From: Deltaproteobacteria bacterium
Lineage (GTDB): Bacteria > Desulfobacterota > Desulfobulbia > Desulfobulbales > Desulfurivibrionaceae
Length of the DNA stretch: 41,742 bases
NCBI GenBank assembly: GCA_021822005.1
Contig: JAJZSH010000003.1
Span: 1 to 41,742, forward strand
Direction of reading: 5' to 3'
Every line of letters begins with the position of its first letter. Positions within the stretch are counted from its first letter, which is position 1. The position numbers and the translations under genes are program-made. This document shows positions 1 to 9,525 of this stretch, in pieces. Below the pieces are notes generated by a model. That model was not told the DNA's origin, did not search any database, and saw only the letters and a list, made by a program, of their open reading frames with translations.

Positions 1-24
1 GGCTGAAATCCCGATCAGGAAACC

Positions 25-915
25 GTGCATGATGCCGCGCGCATGGCCCTGGCCCGCCTCTATGCCGGGGGCTGCCGGGCCGTTGCCGACATCGGCAACA
101 GGCCGGAAAGCCGTTTGCTGGGGGAGGGCTTCAAGACCGAGGTGCTCTTTTTTCTTGAGCTGCTTGGGCTGTGCGGCGAGTCCGAAGAATCGGCCCTGGC
201 AGCCTTGTCCGGGATCGGCGGCGCTCTCCGCTGTACGGCCCATGCCTCGTATTCGGCTGGACCGGCGCTGATCCGGGCCTTGAAAGAGAGGACACGAGCC
301 GGCAAGAGTCTGTTCTCCATGCATGTGGCCGAGTCTGTCCAGGAGATCGAATTTTTGCGCACCGGCGGCGGTCCGTTCCGGGATTTTCTTGGGGAGCGGG
401 GTGTGGAGGTTGCGGCCTTCACCGCGCCCGGCATGGGCGCGGTCCGGTATCTGGATTCCCTGGGCGTGCTGGATGAGCAAACCCTCTGTGTCCATGCCGT
501 GCATGTGGAGGATGAGGAGATTTCCCTCCTGGCCGCACGCGGGGCCGCAGTCTGCCTCTGCCCAGGCAGCAACCGGTTCATGGGGGTGGGTGCTGCTCCG
601 GTGCAAAAAATGCTCGCGCATGGCATCCCCCTGGTGCTGGGTACGGACAGTCTGGCCAGCAATCCACACCTGAGTCTCTGGCGGGAAATGCAGGTGTTGC
701 GGGAAGACCATCCGGATATCCCGCCAGAGGCGGTCTTTGCCATGGCCTCGGTCAATGGCGCGCGTCTTCTCGGGATCGGGGGAAAGCTCGGCAGCGTCGC
801 CCCCGGGGTTTCCTCTTCTCTGCCGGCGGTGCGCTGCCCGGCGAAGAACGAGGCGGAAGTCTTTGAATATCTCACCTCAACAGGCACGGATATCCAGCTT
901 GAGTGGCTTGAGTAG
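25..915 (+). CDS. Amidohydrolase family protein, aminodeoxyfutalosine deaminase-like (5' part cut by window edge or disrupted)
   Basis: ORF with amidohydrolase-type segments (SMHVAES, CVHAVHVEDEE, CLCPGSNRFMGVG, LGTDSLASN); lies immediately upstream of mqnA. N-terminal HxH metal site not in window. Confidence 0.75.
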   Translation: MHDAARMALARLYAGGCRAVADIGNRPESRLLGEGFKTEVLFFLELLGLCGESEESALAALSGIGGALRCTAHASYSAGPALIRALKERTRAGKSLFSMHVAESVQEIEFLRTGGGPFRDFLGERGVEVAAFTAPGMGAVRYLDSLGVLDEQTLCVHAVHVEDEEISLLAARGAAVCLCPGSNRFMGVGAAPVQKMLAHGIPLVLGTDSLASNPHLSLWREMQVLREDHPDIPPEAVFAMASVNGARLLGIGGKLGSVAPGVSSSLPAVRCPAKNEAEVFEYLTSTGTDIQLEWLE

Positions 916-919
916 CGGA

Positions 920-1759
920 ATGAAAATCACGGCCAGAATCGGGATGGTGAACTTCATCAACACCGCGCCCCTGTATGAAGTGTGGCGGCAGACCGTGCGC
1001 CGCGTTGACTGGCAGGTTACCGAGGCCCCGCCCTCCGTGCTCAACCGCATGCTCCATGAAAACGAGCTTGACCTCGGTTTTGTTTCCTCCCAGGAATACG
1101 CCCTGCACCCCGGGGAGTACAGGATTCTGAGCGACCTCTCCATCTCGGCCACCGGGCCGGTGGGCAGCGTTTTTCTCTTTTCGAAGGCGCCCTTTGCCCA
1201 GCTGGGGGGAAGGCTCGTCCTGCTCAGCTCCCAGTCCCAGACCTCGGTGAGCCTGGTAAAGATCATCCTGGAGGAGTTTTATCAGGTCCGGCCCCGATAC
1301 CGTGTCGGTCTGGCCGCGGAAATCGACGCAGAGATGGAGAGGCCCGTAGCGGTGCTGGCCATAGGCGACGAGGCCTTGCGTCTGGCCGAAGGAGGAAGGT
1401 ATCCCCACCGGCTGGATCTTGGGGAGGCGTGGCAGGCCCGAACCGGTCTGCCTTTTGTCTTCGCGGTCTGGGCCGTGCGGGAGGATTTCTGCCGGACAGC
1501 TCCGGACATTGTCCTGGCCATTCATCAGGAGCTGCACCGTTGTCTGCGGCAGGGAAAGGAGCGGCTGCGGGAGATCAGCGCCACGGTGGCTGGGCGGGTT
1601 CCCATGGACGAGGAGGCCTGTTACCGGTATCTCCAGGGGATTGAATATGATCTGGGCAGCGAAAAGCTGGAGGCGCTGAGGCGATTTTTCGAGTATCTTG
1701 TTTCGCGTGGCGAGATTCCCGCCATGGCGCTTCCCCTCAAGGTCTGCGGAAAACAGTAA
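920..1759 (+). CDS. mqnA: Chorismate dehydratase MqnA (futalosine menaquinone pathway)
   Basis: ARIGMVNFINTAPLYE...LGFVSSQEYALHPGEYRILSDLSISATGPVGSVFLFS is typical of MqnA; ATG at 920 in the 737..1759 frame. Confidence 0.88.
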   Translation: MKITARIGMVNFINTAPLYEVWRQTVRRVDWQVTEAPPSVLNRMLHENELDLGFVSSQEYALHPGEYRILSDLSISATGPVGSVFLFSKAPFAQLGGRLVLLSSQSQTSVSLVKIILEEFYQVRPRYRVGLAAEIDAEMERPVAVLAIGDEALRLAEGGRYPHRLDLGEAWQARTGLPFVFAVWAVREDFCRTAPDIVLAIHQELHRCLRQGKERLREISATVAGRVPMDEEACYRYLQGIEYDLGSEKLEALRRFFEYLVSRGEIPAMALPLKVCGKQ

Positions 1760-1763
1760 GCAT

Positions 1764-2471
1764 ATGAAGAGTCCGGACGAAAAGAAGAAATTTGTTCAGG
1801 AAAAGTTCTCCTCCATCAGCGGGAAATACGATTTTCTCAATTCGGTGTTGAGTTTCCAGATCGACCGCTACTGGCGCTGGGTCACCACCCGGGAATTGAA
1901 GGAATTTCCGGAGGGCGTGGTGCTCGATCTCTGCGCCGGAACCCTGCCCCTGTCCCTTGAACTGACCCGGCAGGCCAGACAACGCCAAGTGCTGGCCGTG
2001 GATTTTTGTGAAGACATGCTGCGGGCCGGGATGCAGCATCTTCCAGCCGATGACCGGAAAGGGCGTATAGGGCCGGTGTGCGGCGACGGAGAGCAGATTC
2101 CCGTAAAAACCGGCACGGTCTGGGGAGTCACCGTGGCCTTCGGGGTTCGGAATCTGGCGAGAACCCAGCAGGGATTGAATGAAATGCACCGGGTGCTGAA
2201 GCCGGGCGGCAAGCTGCTGATCCTGGAATTTTCCAGGCCGCAAAACCCGCTGGTCAAGACGGTCTATAATCTTTATCTCAACCGGGTGTTGCCGAAGATT
2301 GCCGGTCTTGTTTCCGGCGACACGGAGGCCTATGAGTATCTGGCCAGCTCCATCGCGGAATTTTATGCCCCGGAAGAACTGCTGGGCATGATGCGGCAGG
2401 CCGGGTTTGCCAGAACCTACCATCGGCCGCTGACCTTTGGGGTGGTGACGGTCTATGCGGGGGTGAAATGA
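1764..2471 (+). CDS. ubiE: Demethylmenaquinone methyltransferase UbiE/MenG family
   Basis: VQEKFSSISGKYDFLNSVLSFQIDRYWR, LDLCAGT, VAFGVRNL, HRVLKPGGKLLILEFS. Confidence 0.92.
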   Translation: MKSPDEKKKFVQEKFSSISGKYDFLNSVLSFQIDRYWRWVTTRELKEFPEGVVLDLCAGTLPLSLELTRQARQRQVLAVDFCEDMLRAGMQHLPADDRKGRIGPVCGDGEQIPVKTGTVWGVTVAFGVRNLARTQQGLNEMHRVLKPGGKLLILEFSRPQNPLVKTVYNLYLNRVLPKIAGLVSGDTEAYEYLASSIAEFYAPEELLGMMRQAGFARTYHRPLTFGVVTVYAGVK

Positions 2472-3046
2472 AAAAAATTGTCCTGGCCATAACCGGAGCC
2501 ACCGGAGCGGTCTACGCTCTGGAGTTTCTCAAGATCTGCCAGACCCTTGAGGTTGAGGTGCATGGGCTTTTGTCCGAGGCTGGAGAACAGGTGCTGGGGC
2601 TGGAGCTTGGTATGTCCCGCACGGATCTTGATCTTTATGTTGCACGCTGGCATGATCTGCATGATTTTGCCGCGCCCATGTCCAGCGGCTCCAGCGATTT
2701 CAGCGGCATGGCCGTCCTGCCCTGCACCATGGGGAGCCTCGCCGCCATTGCCAACGGCGTCTGCGGGAACCTGATCCACCGGGCCGCCGATGTCATGCTC
2801 AAGGAGCGGCGGCCCCTGGTGCTGGCGGTTCGGGAAACGCCATTGAATAGAACCCACCTCACCAATATGTTGCAGGCGCACGAGGCGGGGGCCATCATCT
2901 GTCCGCCCATGCCCGCCCTGTACCACCGGCCGCGGAGCATCGAAGAGATGGCCCGTCTCTTTGCGGGCCGGGTGGCGGGACTGCTCGGGATCGAGGTTGA
3001 GGGGCTGCCCAGATGGCAGGGCATTGCCCCGGAGGAAGAGACATGA
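2468..3046 (+). CDS. ubiX: UbiX family flavin prenyltransferase
   Basis: ITGATGAVYALEFLK...PCTMGSLAAIANGVCGNLIHRAADVMLKERRPLVLAVRETPLNRTHLTNM; ATGA overlap with the ubiE stop. Confidence 0.9.
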   Translation: MKKIVLAITGATGAVYALEFLKICQTLEVEVHGLLSEAGEQVLGLELGMSRTDLDLYVARWHDLHDFAAPMSSGSSDFSGMAVLPCTMGSLAAIANGVCGNLIHRAADVMLKERRPLVLAVRETPLNRTHLTNMLQAHEAGAIICPPMPALYHRPRSIEEMARLFAGRVAGLLGIEVEGLPRWQGIAPEEET

Positions 3047-3086
3047 CAACGGGGCGCAACCGGCGCATTGCCAGAGAGGGACGGTG

Positions 3087-3938
3087 ATGTTGCGGAAGGT
3101 GAAGGCCCTGCTTGAGATGATCAAGTTCGGGCATACCATTTTCGCCCTGCCCTTTGCCCTGATCGGAGCGTTCCTGGCAAAACGTGGGGTTCCCGAGGCC
3201 GCCACCTTCGGCTGGATCGTCCTGGCCATGGTTGGGGCCCGGACCGCGGCCATGGGCTTCAACCGCATCGCCGACCGGAAGTTCGACGCGGCCAACCCCC
3301 GGACCGCGGATCGGGCTATCCCGGCCGGCGCGGTGCGGCTGGTGGAAGCCTGGGCCATGGTTTGCCTCTTCACCCTGCTGTATTTCGTCGCCTGCTATCA
3401 ACTCAACCCTCTTACCCTGTTGCTGTCCCCCTTCGCGCTGGGGCTTACCTTTCTCTATTCCCTGACCAAGCGTTTCACCTGGCTGTGTCACGTGGTTCTC
3501 GGTCTGGCCCTGGCATTCTCGCCCCTGGGCGGCTGGGTGGCGGTCAAGGGAACCCTGCTTGATTTTCCCGTTGTTCTGTCTCTGGGGGTGCTCTTCTGGG
3601 TGGCGGGATTTGATACGGTGTATGCCTGTCTTGATGCCGATTTTGACAGGGAAGCAGGGCTCTATTCCCTGCCTTCACGGTTTGGTCGGGAAAAAGCTTT
3701 CAGGCTCGCGGTTTTTTTTCATGGTCTGGCCTTTCTTTTGTTTGTCCTCACGGGTATAATGTCGGGGCTGAATTTTTATTATTATCTGGGAATCGCTTTC
3801 ACGGCCGGAGCCCTTTTTTATCAGCATATCGCCGTCAACCCGAAGGATTTGTCCCGTATTCAGCTTTCATTTTTTACCATGAACGGGCTTATCAGTCTTA
3901 CCTTGTTTGTGGCAACCTGGCTTTCGTTGGTCGTTTGA
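3087..3938 (+). CDS. UbiA-family prenyltransferase (MqnP-like)
   Basis: KFGHTIFALPFALIGAFLA, MGFNRIADRKFDAANPRTADRAIPAG, FDTVYACLDADFDREAGLYSLPSRFG; ATG at 3087 in the 2961 frame. Confidence 0.88.
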   Translation: MLRKVKALLEMIKFGHTIFALPFALIGAFLAKRGVPEAATFGWIVLAMVGARTAAMGFNRIADRKFDAANPRTADRAIPAGAVRLVEAWAMVCLFTLLYFVACYQLNPLTLLLSPFALGLTFLYSLTKRFTWLCHVVLGLALAFSPLGGWVAVKGTLLDFPVVLSLGVLFWVAGFDTVYACLDADFDREAGLYSLPSRFGREKAFRLAVFFHGLAFLLFVLTGIMSGLNFYYYLGIAFTAGALFYQHIAVNPKDLSRIQLSFFTMNGLISLTLFVATWLSLVV

Positions 3939-3969
3939 CCGGAAAAATCTCATAATAAAAGGAACTGTC

Positions 3970-4971
3970 ATGCAATTTGGAAAATTTCATAAAGCCGTTC
4001 TCGTTTTGTTCGCTCTTGGGGCCACCGTTGTCTTTGCAACCAGCGTCTGGTCCAAGCCGGAAAAGAAGGCAGGGGAAGTCGCGGCCCTTGTAAACGGCGA
4101 GCCCATTGTTGCCGCGGCTGTGCAGGGAGAGATAAAGGGGATTCTGAGTCGTTTCCAGGAACAGGGTCGCAAACCCAGCGAAACCGAGATGGCCTCGCTC
4201 CGTGAATCGGTTCTCGAAAAGATGATCAAGCTTGAATTGTTGAGCCAGGAGAGCAAGAAGGCCGGAGTTGCCGTCAACAGCACCGATATTGACAACGAGC
4301 TGAAAGGATACAAGAAGGGCTTTGCCGATGACAAGGCTTTTGCCAAGGCCCTTGGCGAGGCCGGCATCACTGAGGCGGAATTGCGCAAGCAGATTGGCAA
4401 GAACCTGGCCATCCAGAAATTCATCGATACCAAATTCAAGGGCAAGGCCCAGGTGAGCGAGCAGGATGCCAAGGATTTCTACAACAACAACCAGGATAAA
4501 TTTGCCCAGCCGGAAATGGCTCATGCCCGTCATATCCTTATCACGGCAAAAGAGGCAGAGCCCAAGGCGGATAAGGATCGCAAACGCGCAAAACTTGTCC
4601 AGATCAAAAAACAGCTGAAGGACGGCGCTGATTTTGCCGAATTGGCCAAGCAGTTTTCAGATTGTCCGAGCAAGGAGCGGGGCGGGGATCTGGGCTTTTT
4701 CCCCAGAGGCCAGATGGTGAAGCCTTTTGAACAGGCGGTTTTCAAAATGATGCCCGGCGACGTCAGTGACATCGTGGAAACGGAATTCGGCTACCACCTG
4801 ATCAAGCTTGAAGAGAAAAAGCCCGCCAAGACGGTGAGCTTTGATGAGGCAAAGGCCAAGATCACCGCCTATCTCACCCAGGAAAAGGTCACTGGCAATA
4901 TCGAGGCCTTTCTCGCCGAGGCCAAAGGCAAGGCGACCATCAAGATCCTGAGCCCCCAGGCGAAAAAATGA
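3970..4971 (+). CDS. PpiC/SurA-type peptidylprolyl isomerase, signal peptide
   Basis: VALVNGEPI-like segment, parvulin core MAHARHILITAKEAEPKAD...FAELAKQFSDCPSKERGGDLGFFPRGQMVKPFEQAVF...GYHLIKL; hydrophobic N-terminus. Confidence 0.9.
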   Translation: MQFGKFHKAVLVLFALGATVVFATSVWSKPEKKAGEVAALVNGEPIVAAAVQGEIKGILSRFQEQGRKPSETEMASLRESVLEKMIKLELLSQESKKAGVAVNSTDIDNELKGYKKGFADDKAFAKALGEAGITEAELRKQIGKNLAIQKFIDTKFKGKAQVSEQDAKDFYNNNQDKFAQPEMAHARHILITAKEAEPKADKDRKRAKLVQIKKQLKDGADFAELAKQFSDCPSKERGGDLGFFPRGQMVKPFEQAVFKMMPGDVSDIVETEFGYHLIKLEEKKPAKTVSFDEAKAKITAYLTQEKVTGNIEAFLAEAKGKATIKILSPQAKK

Positions 4972-5102
4972 CGGACTCGCAAAAAAGGGAAAAAGGCCAC
5001 AGGTCCGTAACACAAAAAACAAAGAGTTACAAAGCGATAACCGTCGCCGGTCGCTTTCGCTTCCTGCTGTAATCGCGGCTTTTTGCGATTTCAGCAAAAA
5101 AT
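4965..5102. repeat. Dispersed ~138-bp element, copy 1 (after PPIase gene)
   Basis: About 90% identical by eye to 16949-17084, including an identical ~50-bp core ataaccgtcgccggtcgctttcgcttcctgctgtaatcgcggctttttgcg; near-terminal inverted repeat TCGCAAAAA/TTTTTGCGA. Confidence 0.88.
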
Positions 5103-5131
5103 AGGTTCCGCCGGGAATTCAGCTGGAGTCG

Positions 5132-5184
5132 GGGGTCATGGTTTGTTGTAAACCATGACCCCTTCTGTTTGTGTTTTTTCGGAG
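5132..5184. terminator. Intrinsic terminator-like hairpin
   Basis: 13-bp perfect stem GGGGTCATGGTTT-gttgt-AAACCATGACCCC followed by a T-rich tract. Confidence 0.75.
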
Positions 5185-5418
5185 AGAAGGGCGGAGAAGC
5201 GTTTTTTTTAACGCTGGTGGAGTCCAGCCAGTGGCTGATGTTGTTTCGAGCAGCCCCTGTTCCGGGTTTGCCATCAAGATGGCGGCAGTGTTAACGGCGT
5301 TTATGCCGCCCTTCGCCAGGCGAACGGCCAACTGGTTGATTATCCGTCGCCGCTAACGCTGCTCATCCAAGCCTGTCGAAGGACGAATGAAGAGGGTCAC
5401 CTTGAAAACAACTTGGAA

Positions 5419-7680
5419 TTAGAAAGAGGGGTCGCTGCAGTAGAGCCTGCGGAATTTTTCCATTTCCCGCTGTACCGCCGGAGCAAGATCGAGGTCATAG
5501 CGGGCGACATATTCCGCCGCCATGCGGTGGGTGTTGAATATGGGGCAGTTGAGGGTGAGGTTGGCGATGCATTTGTCAATATATTGATTATGCAGGGCTG
5601 GGTCATAAAACAGCCGCAGCATTTCCGGGAAAACAGTATAGAATGAGGCCGAGTCTTCGTTGTAGAGAAGGGATGAGGGCTGCTCGCTGAAATGCTCCGG
5701 GGAAACTGACTCTTCATAGCCGAATTTCCAGCCGGTCCGGCCATCGTGATAGCCTTCAACCCACCAGCCATCCATGATGCTGACGTTGGGCACGCCGTTC
5801 ATGGCGGCTTTCATCCCGCTGGTGCCGCTGGCTTCCAGGGGGCGTTTGGGGCTGTTCAGCCAGGCGTGGGAACCGGCAACCATCATTTTGGCGAGGTGCA
5901 TGTCGTAGCCCGGAATGAAGACCAGTTTGGCCAGGCCATGACTTTTCAGGTACAGTTCTTCCTGAACAGCCAGGACGTTTCTGATCAGATCCTTGCCCGG
6001 CTCATCCGAGGGGTGGGCCTTGCCCGCATAGATAAAATTCACCGGCCAGTTGTTTTCCGTAATCATCGCGGCCAGCCGGTCCAGATCTTCAAAGATCAGG
6101 TCCGCCCGTTTGTAGGTGGAAAAGCGTCGGGCAAAACCCAGGGTGAAGGTGGTGTGCTCAAGGGGTGCTTCCCCTTCGCTGCGGTAGGAAAGGTAGTTTG
6201 GCGGATCAATCCAGGTCGCAAGGCGCTGGTTGCGATGGGTGATGAGCATCCGGTTTACATAATCCACCAGTATGTTCGTGTCCGTCCGCCAGGCCTGCTC
6301 AAAATAGGTGCGGAACTTGTTGTTTTGGTGCAGGGCCTCCGCCCCGGCAAAGACACTGGGATCTCTCCGCCAGTTGTGCAACTCGGGAAAGGTGTCGTAC
6401 AGTTCCGCCCTGGCATCGCTTGTCCAGGTGAGATGATGCACTCCGTTGGTGATCGCCGTGATTTTGTCCGCATACTGAGGGAACTGCGTCTGGGTTACCT
6501 CCTTGTGAAGGCGGCTCACGCTGTTGGTGGACCGGTTGAGCTTCATGGCCATGGCGGTGAAATTGTAGACGGAGCGGTTGTGTTCGTCCAGGGCCAGGAG
6601 ATTCAGAACGCGCTTGCAGAACGGGTTGATCAATTCCTCGTACACGGAAATGTTGAAGCGGTCATGTCCGGCCTTGACCGGGGTATGGATGGTAAAGACG
6701 AGGCGCTTGGCGACTTCTGCCGCGGCAGTGAGGATATCGTGGTCCGTGGTCTTTTTTTCATACTGGGGGCCATGTTTTTTCTGGAGGAGCTGGGTGATCA
6801 GGGAGAGAACCACGCCCACGCCGTGCTGTTCGTTCAGGTGAATGGTGCGGGAAGTAAGGCCCAAGGCTTCCATGACCGGGACAACGCCGGCGCCGAGAAG
6901 CCTGCGCTGGGTTGCTTTCACCTTTTCTGAACTGCTGTCGTACAGGTGTTGAGCGGCATCCTGAATCCAGGCCGGCGAGCGGGCGGTTTGATAATCAAGG
7001 AGAATTTCCGGCACAAAGGAGTCGAGTCCCTCGCTGATCTCCATTTTGAGCCACAATTGGGCGTGGGCCACGGATCGTATCCCCTGGAGATCATAAAAAG
7101 GAACCTCAATGGTGAGAGGTTGGGTGGGGGATTCCGGATCGTGCAGCAGATACAGCCCCGGGGTACTTTCCGGTTCCCATTGGGAGGCCCAGGCCACCTG
7201 CCCGATTTTTGAGTCGACCATCTGGGAAAAATATCCTTTCCGGTACAGCAGGGAAATCCCGACCACCGGAATTTTGCAGTCCGCGAAACTTTTCAGGGTG
7301 TCTCCGGCAAGGATGCCGAGACCGCCGCTGTAGTTGGGGATCTTGACTGGACCCTGCAGGAACAATTGCAGGAAACGGTTGATGGATCCGTCCGGATGTT
7401 CTGTTATCTCAAGTTTATGGAGTCTGTCGCGCACCGGGTGAAAAACATCCAGATCCGCCCCGATTTCCATGGAGATGTAGGTGACGGATTCGCCGGCCGG
7501 GGAGGTGAGGGCCTGCCAGACCGAGTCAAGAACCTCTTGGGAAACACCGAAAAAAGTGCCGAACCTGTTTGTGGCGAGCATGTCACGGAGACGATGCTTG
7601 CCGTCTGGTGAAAGCGGGGCCTTGGGCGCCGCTGATTCTTTGGGACTGGTTTTACTGGGCGATGGGCGAGAAGATTTCAT
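5419..7680 (-). CDS. glgP: Alpha-glucan (glycogen/maltodextrin) phosphorylase
   Basis: PNYSGGLGILAGDTLKS, LNEQHGVGVVLSLI, TNGVHHLTW, GKAHPSDEPGKDLI, EASGTSGMKAAMNGVPNVSIMDGWWVEGY. Confidence 0.93.
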   Translation of the reverse strand: MKSSRPSPSKTSPKESAAPKAPLSPDGKHRLRDMLATNRFGTFFGVSQEVLDSVWQALTSPAGESVTYISMEIGADLDVFHPVRDRLHKLEITEHPDGSINRFLQLFLQGPVKIPNYSGGLGILAGDTLKSFADCKIPVVGISLLYRKGYFSQMVDSKIGQVAWASQWEPESTPGLYLLHDPESPTQPLTIEVPFYDLQGIRSVAHAQLWLKMEISEGLDSFVPEILLDYQTARSPAWIQDAAQHLYDSSSEKVKATQRRLLGAGVVPVMEALGLTSRTIHLNEQHGVGVVLSLITQLLQKKHGPQYEKKTTDHDILTAAAEVAKRLVFTIHTPVKAGHDRFNISVYEELINPFCKRVLNLLALDEHNRSVYNFTAMAMKLNRSTNSVSRLHKEVTQTQFPQYADKITAITNGVHHLTWTSDARAELYDTFPELHNWRRDPSVFAGAEALHQNNKFRTYFEQAWRTDTNILVDYVNRMLITHRNQRLATWIDPPNYLSYRSEGEAPLEHTTFTLGFARRFSTYKRADLIFEDLDRLAAMITENNWPVNFIYAGKAHPSDEPGKDLIRNVLAVQEELYLKSHGLAKLVFIPGYDMHLAKMMVAGSHAWLNSPKRPLEASGTSGMKAAMNGVPNVSIMDGWWVEGYHDGRTGWKFGYEESVSPEHFSEQPSSLLYNEDSASFYTVFPEMLRLFYDPALHNQYIDKCIANLTLNCPIFNTHRMAAEYVARYDLDLAPAVQREMEKFRRLYCSDPSF

Positions 7681-7927
7681 CGGTCAACGCGGGCTCGTGG
7701 GAATAAAGGGGCAAGAAATTTTTTGTTTGGAACGCGCAGGAGAACAGAAAGTCAAACGATCACTCTGCATTGTTTGATGAAAAGATAAGATATAACGTGT
7801 TCTCCCGGCCATGCAAGCGAATTATGCCAGGCAGGCCTGCCGGGTTGTTTTTTCAGGGACTTGAAAAGGTGGATTTATCCCTGTGTTACAGCCTCTCTCA
7901 ACGCAACAAAACATATAAAAAAACTCG

Positions 7928-7956
7928 TTGAAATTTCACAAAGAGTTCTGTATGAT
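7928..7956 (+). promoter_or_regulatory. Putative sigma70-type promoter for pal
   Basis: TTGAAA (7928-7933), 17-bp spacer, TATGAT (7951-7956), upstream of pal. Confidence 0.6.
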
Positions 7957-8045
7957 CTTTTTGATTATTAAATTATACTTAATTGTATAAGGGGTTGTTT
8001 TCATATAAAAATCTGTTACAAGATGTATCAGGAGGAAGGAGAAAA

Positions 8046-8594
8046 ATGAAAAGAGGAATTCTGCAGTATCTGGCAATGGCATGTGTGGTTGTTTCCCTTT
8101 CCCTTTTTGCTGGCGGTTGTGCCAAGCAAAAGGTGCAGAGCGATAAGGACATGGCTGGTGGCGTAAAAGCTGATACCGGCGCGGGCATGGGAAAGGAAGA
8201 GTCTCTTGCTTCAAAATGGATTGGTGGCGACAGTGGCGCGGTTTTGGAAGGACGGACCACCGCCCCGATGCTGCCCATTTATTTTGACTTTGACAAATCC
8301 GATATCAGGGCGGACCAGAAGGATCGTATCAAGAAAAATGGCGATCTCCTGATCGGTTCAGCAAAAGCCCGTGTTCGGGTAGAAGGCAATACCGATGAGC
8401 GTGGCACCAACGAGTACAATATGGCCCTCGGCGAAAGACGTGCCGTGACCGCGGTGAAGTATCTTGTCAATATGGGCGTTGCGGAAGGCCGGATTGACAC
8501 CCTCAGCTTTGGTGAGGAAAAGCCCCTCAACTTCGGTCATGATGAGATGGCTTGGGCACAAAATCGCCGTGACGACTTTGTTATTGTCAAGTAA
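8046..8594 (+). CDS. pal: Peptidoglycan-associated lipoprotein Pal (OmpA family)
   Basis: Lipobox LFAGGC; IYFDFDKSDIRADQ...VEGNTDERGTNEYNMALGERRA. Confidence 0.92.
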   Translation: MKRGILQYLAMACVVVSLSLFAGGCAKQKVQSDKDMAGGVKADTGAGMGKEESLASKWIGGDSGAVLEGRTTAPMLPIYFDFDKSDIRADQKDRIKKNGDLLIGSAKARVRVEGNTDERGTNEYNMALGERRAVTAVKYLVNMGVAEGRIDTLSFGEEKPLNFGHDEMAWAQNRRDDFVIVK

Positions 8595-8735
8595 GCTTCT
8601 TTTCTAAGAAGATTGTTACAATCTGAGATGGGAGCATGTATATGTTCCCATCTCTTTTTTTTTGCTTTGTAACGGTAGGGCGGGTTATGAAGCGATACCT
8701 GAAAATTTTCTGCTGATAACAAACCGGAGACATGT

Positions 8736-9290
8736 ATGAAGATGAAATTCCTTTGGGGACTGTTTTTTGTGTGTGTGGCACTGAGCGCCTCTTCGGGGCT
8801 TGCCCTTGCGGCGCAGGATCGTGGGAAGATCGCAACTATCAGCATCCAGAAAATTCTTGGCAGCTCCAGGGCGGCCCAGGAAGCCCAGAAAGTCTTGCAG
8901 GCTGAGGTTGACAAGTTTCGATCAAAGTTCAAGGCGGACGAAGATGCCCTGACCGCCATGAAAAATGAGATTGAGAAGAAAGGTTCTGCCTGGAGCGAAG
9001 AGGTTCGCGCGGAGAAAGAGCGTGAATACCAGAAAAAACTTCGTGATTATGGCCTGAAAACCGAGGATGCAAAACTTGAGATGCAGCAGCTCGAGAAAAG
9101 ATACATGGAGCCGATTTTGAAACAGCTGCATGAAATTATCGCTGAGATCGGCAAGAAAAACGGTTATTCCCTGATTCTCGAGAACACCATGAAAGGCCTG
9201 CGCAACAGAACGGGGTTGCTCTATGCCGATGACGCACTTGATATCAGTGATCAGGTTCAGAAAGAACTCGATGGCCGCCTGAAAAAATAA
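8736..9290 (+). CDS. OmpH/Skp family periplasmic chaperone
   Basis: Signal peptide plus coiled-coil OmpH-like sequence ending ...DDALDISDQVQKELDGRLKK. Confidence 0.82.
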   Translation: MKMKFLWGLFFVCVALSASSGLALAAQDRGKIATISIQKILGSSRAAQEAQKVLQAEVDKFRSKFKADEDALTAMKNEIEKKGSAWSEEVRAEKEREYQKKLRDYGLKTEDAKLEMQQLEKRYMEPILKQLHEIIAEIGKKNGYSLILENTMKGLRNRTGLLYADDALDISDQVQKELDGRLKK

Positions 9291-9472
9291 TACGGCATTA
9301 GCAGGTTGTTGAAAAACGCTGTTTTTTGGCGGCCTGCGTGCGATACAGGGATGTGTCGCTAATTTTGCTCACTGCCCAAGTGGCCAAGATTGTGGGAAGG
9401 CGGGAAATCTACTTTGCCGTTTTCGTTGCTGAAAAATCCAAGAATGGACTTTTCAGCATTCTGCTAGGAATT

Positions 9473-9525
9473 ATCAACAAAAAGAGGCACTGCGGGAGAT
9501 TACCGCAGTGCCTCTTTTTGTTGAT
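9473..9525. terminator. Bidirectional terminator between skp and the MFS gene
   Basis: Perfect 23-bp stem ATCAACAAAAAGAGGCACTGCGG-gagatta-CCGCAGTGCCTCTTTTTGTTGAT between convergent genes, with T/A tracts in the stem. Confidence 0.85.

Noticed and set aside
4657-5097. Antisense ORFs in the two 138-bp repeats sharing [20 protein letters not shown]
   Set aside because: Shared peptide results from the DNA repeat; ORFs run into the antisense of PPIase and hslV, and lack gene-like starts.
5119-5400. Small ORFs between the terminator at 5132 and glgP
   Set aside because: Short, no family signature, overlapping repeat-like sequence; not supported as genes.
5746-6930. 394-aa + strand ORF opposite glgP
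   Set aside because: Shadow ORF; the minus strand clearly encodes alpha-glucan phosphorylase.
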